DNA of 64,000 bases from Mesobacterium pallidum (lineage in GTDB: Bacteria; Pseudomonadota; Alphaproteobacteria; Rhodobacterales; Rhodobacteraceae), in contig NZ_JAIMID010000014.1 in assembly GCF_019966535.1 (NCBI RefSeq), positions 64,001-128,000 on the forward strand, read 5' to 3'. The notes under the pieces are model-generated. The model worked only from the letters and a program-made list of their open reading frames with translations, ran no database searches and was not told the origin of the DNA. Position 1 is the first letter of the stretch. The number at the start of each line of letters is the position of its first letter. Positions 17,614 to 26,249 of the stretch are shown here, one piece after another. The translations under genes were made by a program, and so were the position numbers.

Positions 17614-17672
17614 TTGACAGAAATGCTCCGGCGCATCAAGATATTTGTTACCAGAGGTTCAAATAATGAACC
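17614..17672 (+). promoter_or_regulatory. Promoter and dyad upstream of the TctCBA operon
   Basis: TTGACA at 17614-17619 and CAAGAT at 17637-17642, 17 bases apart, make a plausible sigma-70 promoter reading toward tctC. A perfect dyad, GGTTCA-AATAA-TGAACC at 17656-17672, lies just downstream, where a bound protein would block elongation or open-complex formation. The divergent IclR gene is the natural candidate for the ligand of this site. The pairing is inference. Confidence 0.5.
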
Positions 17673-17701
17673 CATCTTATTGACCAACAAGGAGAGGTCA
17701 C

Positions 17702-18637
17702 ATGAAAAGCCAATTGATCGCCGGAGTCGCGCTGATCGCCGCCGCCCTGCCGCTGGCCGCGCAGGCCGAGTACCCCGAGAAACCCGTCGAATTCGTCGTG
17801 CCCTGGCCTCCGGGCGACCTCGAGGACGTGCTGACGCGGATGATCGCGGACGAGTTCCAGGCGACCTACGGCGTGCCCGCGGCGGTGGTGAACAAGCCCG
17901 GCGGCGGCGGCGGCCCCTTCCCCGGCGCGGCCGAGGTGGCACAGGCCCCGGCCGATGGCTACACGGTCGGGTCCTTCGTGATCGGCGTGCCGATCGTGGG
18001 GCCGGAAACCGGCATCCCGGCGCTGAACCCGAACCCGTTCGAGCCCATCGGCACCTTCCTCACCTACCCCTTCGTGATCGCGACTGGCGGCGACGCGCCC
18101 TACGGCTCGATGGAGGAACTGGCCGCCTATGCCCAGGACAACGACGTGGCCCTTGGCCATTTCGGGTCGGTGCTGATCCCGACGCAGGTGACCTTTGCGC
18201 TGGCCGCCAAGATGGGCTTCGACTACGCCTCCGAAGCGGCCTTCGACGCGCTCGACTGCAACACGCTGGCCAGCGGCGACGTGGATGTCATCAACACCAC
18301 GCTGCAGCTGATCCTGCCCTGCCTCGGCGACGTGCAGGTGCTGGCCTCGATCGGGTCGGAACGCATCGGGCTGACCCCCGACACGCCGACGGTGGCCGAG
18401 CTGGCGCCCGACCTGAACGTGTCGCTCTGGAACGGGCTCTTCGTGCACAAGGACGTGCCGGCCGAGGCGCGCGACAAGATCGCCGCCGTGGCCGAAAAGG
18501 TCATGACCGGCGACAAGGCGAAAGAGCTGATGGCCCAGACCGGCGCGCTGGTCTACTGGCAGCCCGCCGCCGAGGCCGCCGCGCAGATCGAGGCCGACAC
18601 GGCCACGCTGGGCACCATCGCCGGCCTGTTGGAATGA
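17702..18637 (+). CDS. TTT-family substrate-binding protein (TctC/Bug type)
   Basis: This 311-residue periplasmic protein starts with a clear signal peptide (MKSQLIAGVALIAAALPLAA, cleavage after AQA near residue 22). The mature part opens YPEKPVEFVVPWPPGD, typical of Bug/TctC proteins that bind carboxylates. It is the first gene of a complete tripartite tricarboxylate transporter operon, with an AAGGAGAGG ribosome site. A textbook hairpin with T run follows the gene, so it should be made in excess over the permeases. Substrates of the family include citrate, glutamate and other carboxylates. A sugar acid would fit this locus. Confidence 0.88.
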   Translation: MKSQLIAGVALIAAALPLAAQAEYPEKPVEFVVPWPPGDLEDVLTRMIADEFQATYGVPAAVVNKPGGGGGPFPGAAEVAQAPADGYTVGSFVIGVPIVGPETGIPALNPNPFEPIGTFLTYPFVIATGGDAPYGSMEELAAYAQDNDVALGHFGSVLIPTQVTFALAAKMGFDYASEAAFDALDCNTLASGDVDVINTTLQLILPCLGDVQVLASIGSERIGLTPDTPTVAELAPDLNVSLWNGLFVHKDVPAEARDKIAAVAEKVMTGDKAKELMAQTGALVYWQPAAEAAAQIEADTATLGTIAGLLE

Positions 18638-18643
18638 CCCATC

Positions 18644-18668
18644 GCCGCCCCTTCGGGGGCGGCTTTTT
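18644..18668 (+). terminator. Intrinsic terminator/attenuator after tctC
   Basis: GCCGCCCC (18644-18651), loop TTCG, and GGGGCGGC (18656-18663) form a perfect 8-bp stem followed directly by TTTTT. It stands between tctC and tctB, inside the operon, so it probably acts as a partial terminator that lowers permease expression relative to the binding protein. Confidence 0.8.
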
Positions 18669-18707
18669 CGTGCGCCCCTGCGGGGGCGACCTTGCCCTGG
18701 GGGCCTC

Positions 18708-19247
18708 ATGAGCCGCATCCGCACCTTCCAGGAGCTCTTCCGCCGCGACCGCCGGCGCGGAGACCTCGTGTTCGCCCTCGCCTTCCTCGCACTGGCGCTG
18801 GTGCTTCTGGCCGCCATGCCGACCGAGACCACCTGGGTCAAACGCACCAAGCTGTTCGCCCAGCCCGCCTTCTGGCCCGCCGTGTCGGTCGTCGCGATGA
18901 CCGTCTTCGCCGCGCTTCACCTCCTGGGCTCGTTCAGCTCGCCCCGCATCCCGGGCCGGTTGCAAGAGGCTCTGTACTGGGCACGGTCCCTGGAATGGGC
19001 GGCGTGGTTCCTGGCCTATGTCTGGGTGGTGCCGCTGGCCGGGTACCTGCTGTCCACGCTGGTCTTCTGCCCGCTGCTGTGCCTGCGCCTCGGCTATCGC
19101 GGCCGCACGCTGCTGGTCGCCAGCGGCTTTGGCCTCGCCGTGGTCGTGGTCTTCAAATCCCTGCTGTCGGTCAAGATCCCCGCCGGCGCGATCTACGAGG
19201 CGCTGCCCCCGGGCGCGCTGCGCACCTTCATGATGGTGAATTTCTGA
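18708..19247 (+). CDS. TTT-family small permease (TctB)
   Basis: This 179-residue protein has four predicted membrane helices, as is usual for the small subunit of tripartite tricarboxylate transporters. Helices are visible at about 20-37, 52-72, 95-120 and 125-150. It lies between the binding protein and the large permease, with one base separating it from the latter. Its sequence is poorly conserved, as in the whole family, so the call rests on topology and gene order. Confidence 0.82.
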   Translation: MSRIRTFQELFRRDRRRGDLVFALAFLALALVLLAAMPTETTWVKRTKLFAQPAFWPAVSVVAMTVFAALHLLGSFSSPRIPGRLQEALYWARSLEWAAWFLAYVWVVPLAGYLLSTLVFCPLLCLRLGYRGRTLLVASGFGLAVVVVFKSLLSVKIPAGAIYEALPPGALRTFMMVNF

Positions 19248-19248
19248 C

Positions 19249-20742
19249 ATGGACGCCCTGCTTTCCGGGATCGACCTGCTGGCGCGGCTCGACGTGCTCA
19301 TGGCGCTGCTGATCGGGTCCATCGGCGGCGTCATCATCGGCGCGATCCCCGGCGTCGGCCCTGCCGTCGCCATCGCGATCCTGCTGCCCGCCACCTTCGC
19401 GCTCGACCCGCTGGTGGGGCTGGTCATGCTGCTGGGGATCTACGGCAGCTCGATGTTCGGCGGCGCCCTGCCCGCGATCCTGATCAACACGCCCGGCACC
19501 GCCGTCAACGCGCTGACCACCTACGACGGCCACCCGATGACCCAGCGGGGCGAGGCCGTCCGCGCGCTCGGCCTTGCCTATGGCGCCAGTTTCGTGTCGG
19601 GCATCCTGTCGATCCTCGCGCTGATCCTGCTGTCACCGCTGCTGGCGCGCGTCGCGCCCATGTTCGGCTCGCGCGAGATCTTCCTGGCCGCGCTCCTGGG
19701 CATCGTGCTGGTGATCCTCGCCCATCGCGGCCAGACCTTCGCCGCCGGGATGATGGCGGCCTTCGGCATCTTCCTTGGCACCATCGGGCTCGAGCCGGTG
19801 AAATACACCCAGCGCTACACCTTCGGGCAGGACTGGCTGGCCTCGGGCGTGGACCTGATCGTTGTGATCCTTGGACTCTTTGCCCTCAGCCAAGCCTTCC
19901 TGCTGCTGAACGACCCCGAAGAGGCGCCGACCACCCAGCGCGTCGAAGGCTCCATGCTGCGCGCCATCGGCGAGGTCTTCCGCTTCAAGCGCATCGCGGC
20001 AATAGGGTCGGGTTTCGGTGTGCTGATGGGGATGATCCCCGGCGTCGGCGAGTTCACCGCGCAATTCCTCAGCTACACCTATGCGCAGAAGACCTCCAAG
20101 GACCCCGACCTGTTCGGCAAGGGCAGCCCCGAGGGGCTGGTGGCGAGCGAATCCGCCAACAACGCCGTCCCCGCCGCCGCGATGATCCCCCTCTTGGCGC
20201 TCGGCATCCCGGGCGAGGCGCTGACGGCCATGATGCTGTCGGTGTTCTACGTGCATAACGTGACGCCCGGGCCGGGGCTGTTCCAAACCCAGCTCGACTT
20301 TGTCTACGCGCTCTATATCGCGATGATCCTGCTGAACGTGATCGTCGTGGTCTTCATGCTGTTTGCCTCGAACTGGTTGCTCAGGATCATCCGCATCCCG
20401 ACGCGGTTCCTGGGCATGATGATCCTCACGCTCAGCTTCGTCGGCGTCTATTCCCTGCGCAACTCGGTCACCGATTGCGCCATCGCCGCCGGGTTCGGCG
20501 TCTTCGGGCTGGTGCTGAAACGGCTGAACCTGCCCATCGTGCCGATCATCCTCGGCATGGTGCTGGGCGGCATCATGGAGGTGAAGCTGCGCTCCGCCAT
20601 GGCCCGCGTGAAGACCCCGCTCGATTTCGTAGACCGGCCCATCGCCGCGCTGCTGGCGGTTGCCATCGTGCTCCTCGTCGGCTTACACATAGTTAACGTG
20701 TTAAGGCAATTTCTGGCGCGCCGCGTCCAAAGGGAGGAATGA
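19249..20742 (+). CDS. TTT-family large permease (TctA)
   Basis: This 497-residue membrane protein carries the TctA family hallmark GAIPGVGPAVAIAILLPATF near residues 28-47 and a second related motif, GMIPGVGEFTAQFLSYTYA, near residue 264. It also has the usual dozen helices and is the channel subunit of a secondary carboxylate importer. It overlaps the following aldehyde dehydrogenase start by four bases, which links uptake with the last oxidation step. Length and motifs are normal for the family. Confidence 0.92.
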   Translation: MDALLSGIDLLARLDVLMALLIGSIGGVIIGAIPGVGPAVAIAILLPATFALDPLVGLVMLLGIYGSSMFGGALPAILINTPGTAVNALTTYDGHPMTQRGEAVRALGLAYGASFVSGILSILALILLSPLLARVAPMFGSREIFLAALLGIVLVILAHRGQTFAAGMMAAFGIFLGTIGLEPVKYTQRYTFGQDWLASGVDLIVVILGLFALSQAFLLLNDPEEAPTTQRVEGSMLRAIGEVFRFKRIAAIGSGFGVLMGMIPGVGEFTAQFLSYTYAQKTSKDPDLFGKGSPEGLVASESANNAVPAAAMIPLLALGIPGEALTAMMLSVFYVHNVTPGPGLFQTQLDFVYALYIAMILLNVIVVVFMLFASNWLLRIIRIPTRFLGMMILTLSFVGVYSLRNSVTDCAIAAGFGVFGLVLKRLNLPIVPIILGMVLGGIMEVKLRSAMARVKTPLDFVDRPIAALLAVAIVLLVGLHIVNVLRQFLARRVQREE

Positions 20743-22229
20743 TGCTTGACCAATCCGCAATCGAGGCGCTGCGCGATGCGCCCGTCTCCCCCGGCCAGCA
20801 CCTGATCGACGGGGCGCAACGCCCCGCCTCTGACGACGGCGTGATGGAGGTGATCTCGCCCCTCAACGGCACCGTCCTGACGACGATTCCCAGGGGCACC
20901 AAGGCCGATGCCGAGGCCGCCTGCGCCGCCGCACGGCGCAGCTTTGACGCCGGTGTCTGGGCGGGCCTCGCACCGGGCGCCCGCAAGGCGGTGATGCTGA
21001 AATGGGCCGCGCTGATCGAGGAGAACGCGCTGGAGCTCGCCGTGCTGGGCGTGCGCGACAACGGGACCGAGATCGGCATGGCGCTGAAGGCGGAACCGAT
21101 GTCGGCCGCCGGCACGATCCGCTATTACGCCGAGGCGCTGGACAAGATCTACGGCGAGATCGCGCCCACCGCGCCCGACGTGCTGGCCCTTGTGCACAAG
21201 GAACCGGCGGGCGTCGTCGGCGCCATCGTGCCGTGGAACTTCCCCCTGATGATCGGCGCGTGGAAGCTGGGCCCGGCGCTGGCCGCCGGATGCTCGGTCG
21301 TGCTGAAACCGGCCGAAACCGCGTCGCTGTCCTTGCTGAAGATGTGCGCTTTGGGCGTCGAGGCGGGCCTCCCCGCCGGCGTGCTGAACGTCGTCACCGG
21401 CGAAGGCGCCGTGGTCGGCCAGGCCATCGCCGAATCCATGGACGTGGACGTGCTGGTCTTCACCGGCTCGGGCCCCGTGGGGCGGCGCCTGCTGCAAGCC
21501 TCGGCCGCGTCGAACATGAAGCGGGTCTACCTCGAGCTGGGCGGCAAGTCGCCCAACGTGGTCTTTGCCGATGCGCCGGACCTGGCCGAGGCCGCCAAGG
21601 TCTCGGCTGCCGGCATCTTCCGCAACTCGGGCCAGGTCTGCGTCGCGGGATCGCGCCTGCTGGTGGAACGCGGGGTGCATGACGAATTCGTCGACCTGTT
21701 GGCGCAGGCGACCGCGAAGATGAAGGTTGGCGATCCGCTCGACCCCGCGACCAACGCAGGTGCCGTGAACTCGGAACGCCAGCTGATGCAGAACCTGCGC
21801 TTTGTCGAAGAGGCCCGCGAGCTGGGCCGAGAGATCCGGCTGGGCGGGCAGCGCATCCTCGAAGAGACGGGCGGCTATTTCATGGCCCCCACCATCGTGA
21901 CCGGGGTCGAACCAGGCGACCGGCTGGCGCAGCAGGAGGTCTTCGGCCCCGTGCTGGCCGTCATCCCCTTCGACACCGAGGCCGAGGCTCTGGAGATCGC
22001 CAACGGCACCGAGTTCGGGCTGGCCTCGGCGGTCTGGACCGGGTCCCTGAGCCGCGCGCACCGCATGGTCCGGGGCCTGCGCGCCGGGGTCGTGCATGTG
22101 AACACCTACGGCGGGGCTGACAACACGGTGCCGCTGGGGGGCGTGAAGCAATCGGGGAACGGGCACGACAAGTCACTTCATGCGTTCGAGAAATACCTCG
22201 ATTTGAAGACGGCGTGGATCAAGCTTTGA
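20739..22229 (+). CDS. Aldehyde dehydrogenase (possibly 2-oxoglutarate semialdehyde type)
   Basis: This 496-residue NAD(P)-dependent aldehyde dehydrogenase has catalytic C301 (SGQVCVAGSR), general base E266 (LELGGKSP), N167 (PWNFPL) and K190. The usual FTGSTEVG loop reads FTGSGPVG. It overlaps the tctA stop codon (AATGATG; a second ATG at 20742 has better spacing from AGGGAGGA). In a locus with a 5-dehydro-4-deoxyglucarate dehydratase-like enzyme, oxidation of 2-oxoglutarate semialdehyde to 2-oxoglutarate is the simplest role. Homologues with other aldehyde substrates cannot be excluded. Confidence 0.85.
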   Translation: MMLDQSAIEALRDAPVSPGQHLIDGAQRPASDDGVMEVISPLNGTVLTTIPRGTKADAEAACAAARRSFDAGVWAGLAPGARKAVMLKWAALIEENALELAVLGVRDNGTEIGMALKAEPMSAAGTIRYYAEALDKIYGEIAPTAPDVLALVHKEPAGVVGAIVPWNFPLMIGAWKLGPALAAGCSVVLKPAETASLSLLKMCALGVEAGLPAGVLNVVTGEGAVVGQAIAESMDVDVLVFTGSGPVGRRLLQASAASNMKRVYLELGGKSPNVVFADAPDLAEAAKVSAAGIFRNSGQVCVAGSRLLVERGVHDEFVDLLAQATAKMKVGDPLDPATNAGAVNSERQLMQNLRFVEEARELGREIRLGGQRILEETGGYFMAPTIVTGVEPGDRLAQQEVFGPVLAVIPFDTEAEALEIANGTEFGLASAVWTGSLSRAHRMVRGLRAGVVHVNTYGGADNTVPLGGVKQSGNGHDKSLHAFEKYLDLKTAWIKL

Positions 22230-22547
22230 AGGGCGCGTCGAAGTGATGAGCCGCAGATCGCTGGCTTCAAGGCAGCGGTCCGAATTAGGTCAAAGCGGAG
22301 GGTCCCGGCGTCAGCGTTACCTCGCCCGGGTCACCAAGCCGCGCATTGCCTGCGCGCGCGATGGCGATCCAACCGTCATGGGGGGCACTTTATCCCAGCC
22401 GCAACCGGAAGACCTTGGAAGGGCATGCCCAGCCCAGCCAAATCGCCAGCGCGTGGGGGCGCGCAGGCGATGCGCGGCGCCCTTCGGCCTTGATTCCGAG
22501 CTTGGGGCCCCGATCAACCGGCGGCTTGTAGCGGCATAGTTACCGAC
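22230..22547. other. Gene-free gap without recognised features
   Basis: These 318 bases separate convergent genes. Short frames exist on both strands but lack a convincing ribosome site and have mixed codon use. Base composition is like the flanks. No clear hairpin with a T run was seen. The block could be a decayed gene or a dispersed repeat. Confidence 0.4.
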
Positions 22548-23345
22548 TCAATGCGCGTCCGTATCCGGATAGGCCCCGACCACCTGCTGGTCGAAATCCA
22601 TCACCGACCCCGTCACTACGCCCGAGCGCGGGCCGAGCAGGAAGGCGACCTGCCAGGCCACGTCCTCGGGCCGCACCATCCGGCAGAAAGGCAGGCTGGC
22701 CGCTGCCTCGGCCTGCCAGCCGTCGGCCCGGCCATGGCTGAGCTTCTGCCGCGCGTCCTCTCCGGGCGTGTCCATCCAGCCGACGTTGATCCCGTTCACC
22801 CGGATGCGATGCGGCAGCAGCGCGGCGGCGACGTTCTTGGTCAGCCCCAGCAGCGCCGCCTTGGAGGCCACGTAGGGCGCCAGCACCGGCAAGCCGCCAT
22901 GGACGACGATCGACAGGATGTTGACCACCGCGCCCGGATGCCCCGCCGCGATGCAATGCCGCGCAAAGCCCTGCATGGCAAAGAAGGCGCCCTTGGCGTT
23001 CGGGTTCATGATCGCGTCCCATTGCTCGGGCGTGGTGTCCAGCACAGACCCGCGCGCCGTGTTCGCCGCGCCATTGACCAGCGCCGTCACCGGGCCGATC
23101 CGCGCAACCGCCTCGGCCACCATGCCCTGCACTGCCGGGATGTCGCCCATGTCGAGCGGCAGGGCGTGGACCTCGGCGCCATTCGCGCGCAGTTCCTCGA
23201 CCGTGGCCGCAAGTTTTCGGGCGTCGAGATCGACCAGCACCAGCCGCCGGCAACCCTCGGCGATCAGCCGCTCGGCCACGGCGCGGCCCAGCCCCTGGGC
23301 GCCGCCGGTGATCAGCGCGCCGGTCTCTGCATGTGGGTGATCCAT
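22548..23345 (-). CDS. SDR-family oxidoreductase
   Basis: This 265-residue short-chain dehydrogenase has the dinucleotide motif TGGAQGLG (13-20), S145, and YxxxK (Y158, K162). The usual NNAG is NGAA at 91-94 and the catalytic Asn region reads NPNAKG, so it is a slightly divergent member. The cofactor is probably NAD, since D40 ends the second strand (VLVDLDAR). It lies 57 bases downstream of the TetR gene on the same strand and is likely co-transcribed with it. The substrate is unknown. Confidence 0.85.
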   Translation of the reverse strand: MDHPHAETGALITGGAQGLGRAVAERLIAEGCRRLVLVDLDARKLAATVEELRANGAEVHALPLDMGDIPAVQGMVAEAVARIGPVTALVNGAANTARGSVLDTTPEQWDAIMNPNAKGAFFAMQGFARHCIAAGHPGAVVNILSIVVHGGLPVLAPYVASKAALLGLTKNVAAALLPHRIRVNGINVGWMDTPGEDARQKLSHGRADGWQAEAAASLPFCRMVRPEDVAWQVAFLLGPRSGVVTGSVMDFDQQVVGAYPDTDAH

Positions 23346-23402
23346 CGCCGCGTCCTCCTTGCCGCCACGCTGGCACAGCGGCGCGGCAAAGGGAAGTGAG
23401 CG

Positions 23403-23984
23403 CTAACGGGTACAGACCGCGTTCCGCGCCAGCCGCACCATGGTGGCGGTGAAGACGTCCTGCGGCCAGCCGTCCTCCTGCACCAGCCGCGTCCATGTCT
23501 CGACCGAGACCAGCGCGCACAGAAGGTCCACCGCCTGCGCGGGGGCAAGGCCGGGGCGCAACGCGCCGCTGTCATCCACCGCCTGCACGGCGGCCTCGAA
23601 CCCGTGCCGCACCGCCGCCAACCGGCCCGCCCAGGCGCGCGCGGCCTCGGCATCGCGGTCCTGAAGGGCGATGAGCGCGCGGGCGACGCCCTGGACCTCG
23701 GGAATGTAATCGGACCAGGCCGCGACGTAGGCGTCAAGCCGCGCGACGCCCGTCGCGGCCCGGCTCGGGGCCAGCCGCGCGTCGATATCGTTCACCTCGT
23801 CGATATGGCGCGTGACGGCGACCAACAGCTCGGCCCGATTCGGGAAATGCAGGTACAGCGCCTGCCGGCTGATCCCCACCGCCTTGGCGATATCGGACAT
23901 GCGCGCCGGATTTTCCCGTGATTCCAGGATCTTCCAGGTGGCGGTCAGGATGCGGGTGCGGGTATCGGGCAAATCACTTGACAT
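23403..23984 (-). CDS. TetR-family transcriptional regulator
   Basis: This 193-residue protein has the TetR N-terminal helix-turn-helix (about residues 8-55, TRTRILTATWKILES then MSDIAKAVGISRQALYLHF) and a helical ligand domain. The start codon at 23984 lies inside a perfect dyad, and two more related dyads follow in the divergent promoter region, so autorepression and control of the neighbouring genes are very likely. The ligand is unknown. The SDR gene follows on the same strand. Confidence 0.88.
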   Translation of the reverse strand: MSSDLPDTRTRILTATWKILESRENPARMSDIAKAVGISRQALYLHFPNRAELLVAVTRHIDEVNDIDARLAPSRAATGVARLDAYVAAWSDYIPEVQGVARALIALQDRDAEAARAWAGRLAAVRHGFEAAVQAVDDSGALRPGLAPAQAVDLLCALVSVETWTRLVQEDGWPQDVFTATMVRLARNAVCTR

Positions 23985-24036
23985 TACGTCAAGGTAAAGA
24001 CTATTGACACCGTGTCAACTTTACACGCTGTCAAGT
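23977..24036. promoter_or_regulatory. Three TetR-type operator dyads
   Basis: Three related inverted repeats lie in 60 bases between divergent genes. They are CTTGAC-ATTAC-GTCAAG (23977-23993, overlapping the TetR start codon), TTGACAC-C-GTGTCAA (24004-24018, perfect 7-bp arms) and ACTTTACA-CGC-TGTCAAGT (24018-24036, one mismatch). All share the half site TTGAC/GTCAA. This is what an autoregulated TetR repressor array looks like. No other dyad of this quality is seen in the gap. Confidence 0.75.
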
Positions 24037-24068
24037 TGATCCATCAAAATCCAAGCAAAGGACATCCC

Positions 24069-24698
24069 ATGAACGTCATCGTCTTTGGTGCCACCGGCAC
24101 CGTCGGCCGCCTGGCCACCGAACGCCTGCTGGCCAACGGCCACACCGTCACCGCCTTCGCCCGGCGCCCCGAGCGGCTGGACATCGACCACCCGCAGCTG
24201 CGCCGCGTGGCGGGCGACGCCACCGACCTTGCCGCCGTGACCGCCGCGATGAAGGGGCAGGACGCCGCCGTCATCACCCTGGGCGCGGGGCTGAAACGCT
24301 CGGGCACGATCCGCAGCCAGGGCACGCTGACCGTGATCCGCGCGATGCAGGCGACCGGGGTGCGGCGGCTTGTCTGCCAGTCCACGCTGGGCGCGCGCGA
24401 GAGCTGGGCAAACCTGAATTTCTTCTGGAAACGCATCATGTTCGGTGCCCTGCTGCGCCCCGTGCACCGCGACCACGAGCTGCAGGAACAGCTGGTCGAG
24501 GCGAGCGGCCTCGACTGGACCATCGTGCGCCCCTCAGCCTTTGCCGACGGCCCGGCGCAAAGCAGCTACCGCGAAGGATTTGGCCCCCGTGAACGCGGCC
24601 TCAGCCTCAAGATCCCGCGCGCGGACATCGCCGCCTTCCTCGCCCGGCAGGTGTCGGACCTGACCTACCGCCACCGCGCGGTCGCGATCTCGAACTGA
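24069..24698 (+). CDS. NAD(P)-binding NmrA-like atypical SDR
   Basis: This 209-residue protein begins MNVIVFGATGTVGRLATERL, the nucleotide-binding motif of NmrA/YwnB-type atypical short-chain dehydrogenases. It lacks a YxxxK pair and continues with the conserved TIVRPSAF segment. Such proteins act as redox sensors or reductases of quinones and flavins. The start at 24069 follows AAAGGA. It is divergent from the TetR gene and followed 12 bases later by a DUF1772 gene, so the two form a likely TetR-controlled operon. Confidence 0.82.
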   Translation: MNVIVFGATGTVGRLATERLLANGHTVTAFARRPERLDIDHPQLRRVAGDATDLAAVTAAMKGQDAAVITLGAGLKRSGTIRSQGTLTVIRAMQATGVRRLVCQSTLGARESWANLNFFWKRIMFGALLRPVHRDHELQEQLVEASGLDWTIVRPSAFADGPAQSSYREGFGPRERGLSLKIPRADIAAFLARQVSDLTYRHRAVAISN

Positions 24699-24710
24699 GC
24701 GGAGGGCGCC

Positions 24711-25187
24711 ATGATCACACTTCTCACCCTCTCCGCCCTCGCCGCCGCGTTGGTCGCGGGCGTGTTCCTGACCTTCTCGGATTTCGTGATGCGGGGGCTG
24801 GCGGGGTCGGCGCCGGAGGCCGGCGCCGAAGCGATGCAGCAGATCAACCGGGTCGTCTACCGGTCGGTCTTCATGGTGCTGCTGATCGGGCTGGTGCCGG
24901 TGTCGCTGGCGCTGGCCGTCACCGGCATCTGGCTTGGCGGACCAGCGGGCGCCTGGATGATCGCCGGCGCGGTCAGCTATGCCCTGGGTGTCATGGCCGT
25001 GACCGGCCGGGGCAACGTGCCGATGAACCAGGTGCTTGACCGGATGCCGCTGGCGCAGGCGGCGGAGGGCTACTGGCAGGGCTATGCCCGGCGCTGGACC
25101 CGGCTGAACCACCTGCGCACGCTCGCCTCGGCCCTGACGGCCGCCTGCTGGCTGGTCGCCGCGCAAGGCCTCGCCCATGCCAGCTGA
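24711..25187 (+). CDS. DUF1772-family membrane protein
   Basis: This 158-residue protein has four membrane helices (about 2-22, 52-75, 82-100 and 135-155) and the GRGNVPMNQVLDRMP segment typical of DUF1772/anthrone-oxygenase-like proteins. It is co-directional with the NmrA-like gene and 12 bases behind it. A role in quinone or aromatic metabolism is suggested by distant relatives but is not shown by the sequence. Confidence 0.78.
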   Translation: MITLLTLSALAAALVAGVFLTFSDFVMRGLAGSAPEAGAEAMQQINRVVYRSVFMVLLIGLVPVSLALAVTGIWLGGPAGAWMIAGAVSYALGVMAVTGRGNVPMNQVLDRMPLAQAAEGYWQGYARRWTRLNHLRTLASALTAACWLVAAQGLAHAS

Positions 25188-25223
25188 CACGGGGCCCGGG
25201 CCGGTCACCGGCCCGGCGCCGCA

Positions 25224-26114
25224 TCACGGCCAATCGGCAAAGCGCGGGGCCGAGGCGGCGCTGTCCGCGCTGCGCGCCAGCGCCTGCTTGCGCCAGGCGC
25301 CGGGCGTCTCGCCCGCCATCGCCTTGAAGAAATGCGTGAACTGGCTGGCCGAGGAAAATCCCAGCATCGCCGCGATCCGTTCCGACGACAGGGTGGTGCG
25401 TTGCAGCAGCACCTGCGCCTCGTGCAAACACCGTTCACGGATCAGCAGCGCGGGGGGCTTGGCGACCGTCCGCATGCAGATGTCGTGCAGCCGGTCATAG
25501 GTGATCCCCATCGCCTCTGCATACTGCCGCGCGGACCAGCGGGCGCGGAAATGTGCCTCGACCAGGTGGCGGAACTGGGTCACGTCGCCCTGCCCCCGGC
25601 CCGTCGCCTCGCGCGCGGGCGGCGCCCGGTCGGTGCTGCGCCAGAACAACACCAGCAGCACGCGCAGATAGGCCGCGACCGAGATCTCGGCCCCGAAGGC
25701 GTTCGACCGCGCCTCGGTCAGGATGCGCTGGAACAGCGTCTCGAGCCGGGGTCCAAGCGGGTCGGCCCGGCCAAAAGAGGCCACCAGGTGTTGCGCGGCA
25801 AACATCCGCAGCTCGGCTGATTCAGCCGCCGCGCCGATGGCATCGTCCAACACCGCCTGCGCGAAGAACAGGTAATAGCCCGAGCTGCCGGCCGAAAGCC
25901 GCAGCCGCGTCTCCTCCTCGAGCGGCCCCCAGCGCATCGCCGGGCCCGACATCTCGAATTCACCCGAATGCGTCTCGGCCACAGCGTGACCATCGTCGAG
26001 GAAAAAGACGAACCACTGGTACTGCGCCGCCGCCGACCGGGTGCCGATCACCCGTTCCTGCAACGCGCATTCCACGCGCCCCGATCGCAGCCGTGCCGAG
26101 GGCGAATCGAACAT
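25224..26114 (-). CDS. AraC-family transcriptional regulator
   Basis: This 296-residue protein has an N-terminal cupin-like ligand domain of the AraC_binding_2 type and a C-terminal pair of helix-turn-helices in the last hundred residues (HFRARWSARQYAEAMGITYD then RTTLSSERIAAMLGFSSASQ). The preferred start at 26114 has AGGGAGG upstream; a GTG ten codons earlier is possible. It is divergent from the aldehyde dehydrogenase-ABC-flotillin operon across 135 bases and is the obvious candidate activator, probably sensing the imported substrate or its aldehyde. Confidence 0.87.
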   Translation of the reverse strand: MFDSPSARLRSGRVECALQERVIGTRSAAAQYQWFVFFLDDGHAVAETHSGEFEMSGPAMRWGPLEEETRLRLSAGSSGYYLFFAQAVLDDAIGAAAESAELRMFAAQHLVASFGRADPLGPRLETLFQRILTEARSNAFGAEISVAAYLRVLLVLFWRSTDRAPPAREATGRGQGDVTQFRHLVEAHFRARWSARQYAEAMGITYDRLHDICMRTVAKPPALLIRERCLHEAQVLLQRTTLSSERIAAMLGFSSASQFTHFFKAMAGETPGAWRKQALARSADSAASAPRFADWP

Positions 26115-26249
26115 GGGCCTCCCTTCCCCGACGATACTTCCCACGTTTTAGCAACTCTTGCCCATTTCACAGCATTAAATTCGCCTCCGAACTCGGGCAG
26201 GCTGACGATTGTCGCCCCGGAAGAGGAGTCTGGGGCGCAGGGGAGGATC

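Noticed and set aside
22243..22539. A 98-codon frame in the gap after the aldehyde dehydrogenase
   Set aside because: No ribosome site, mixed codon use and competing frames on both strands, so I did not call a gene.
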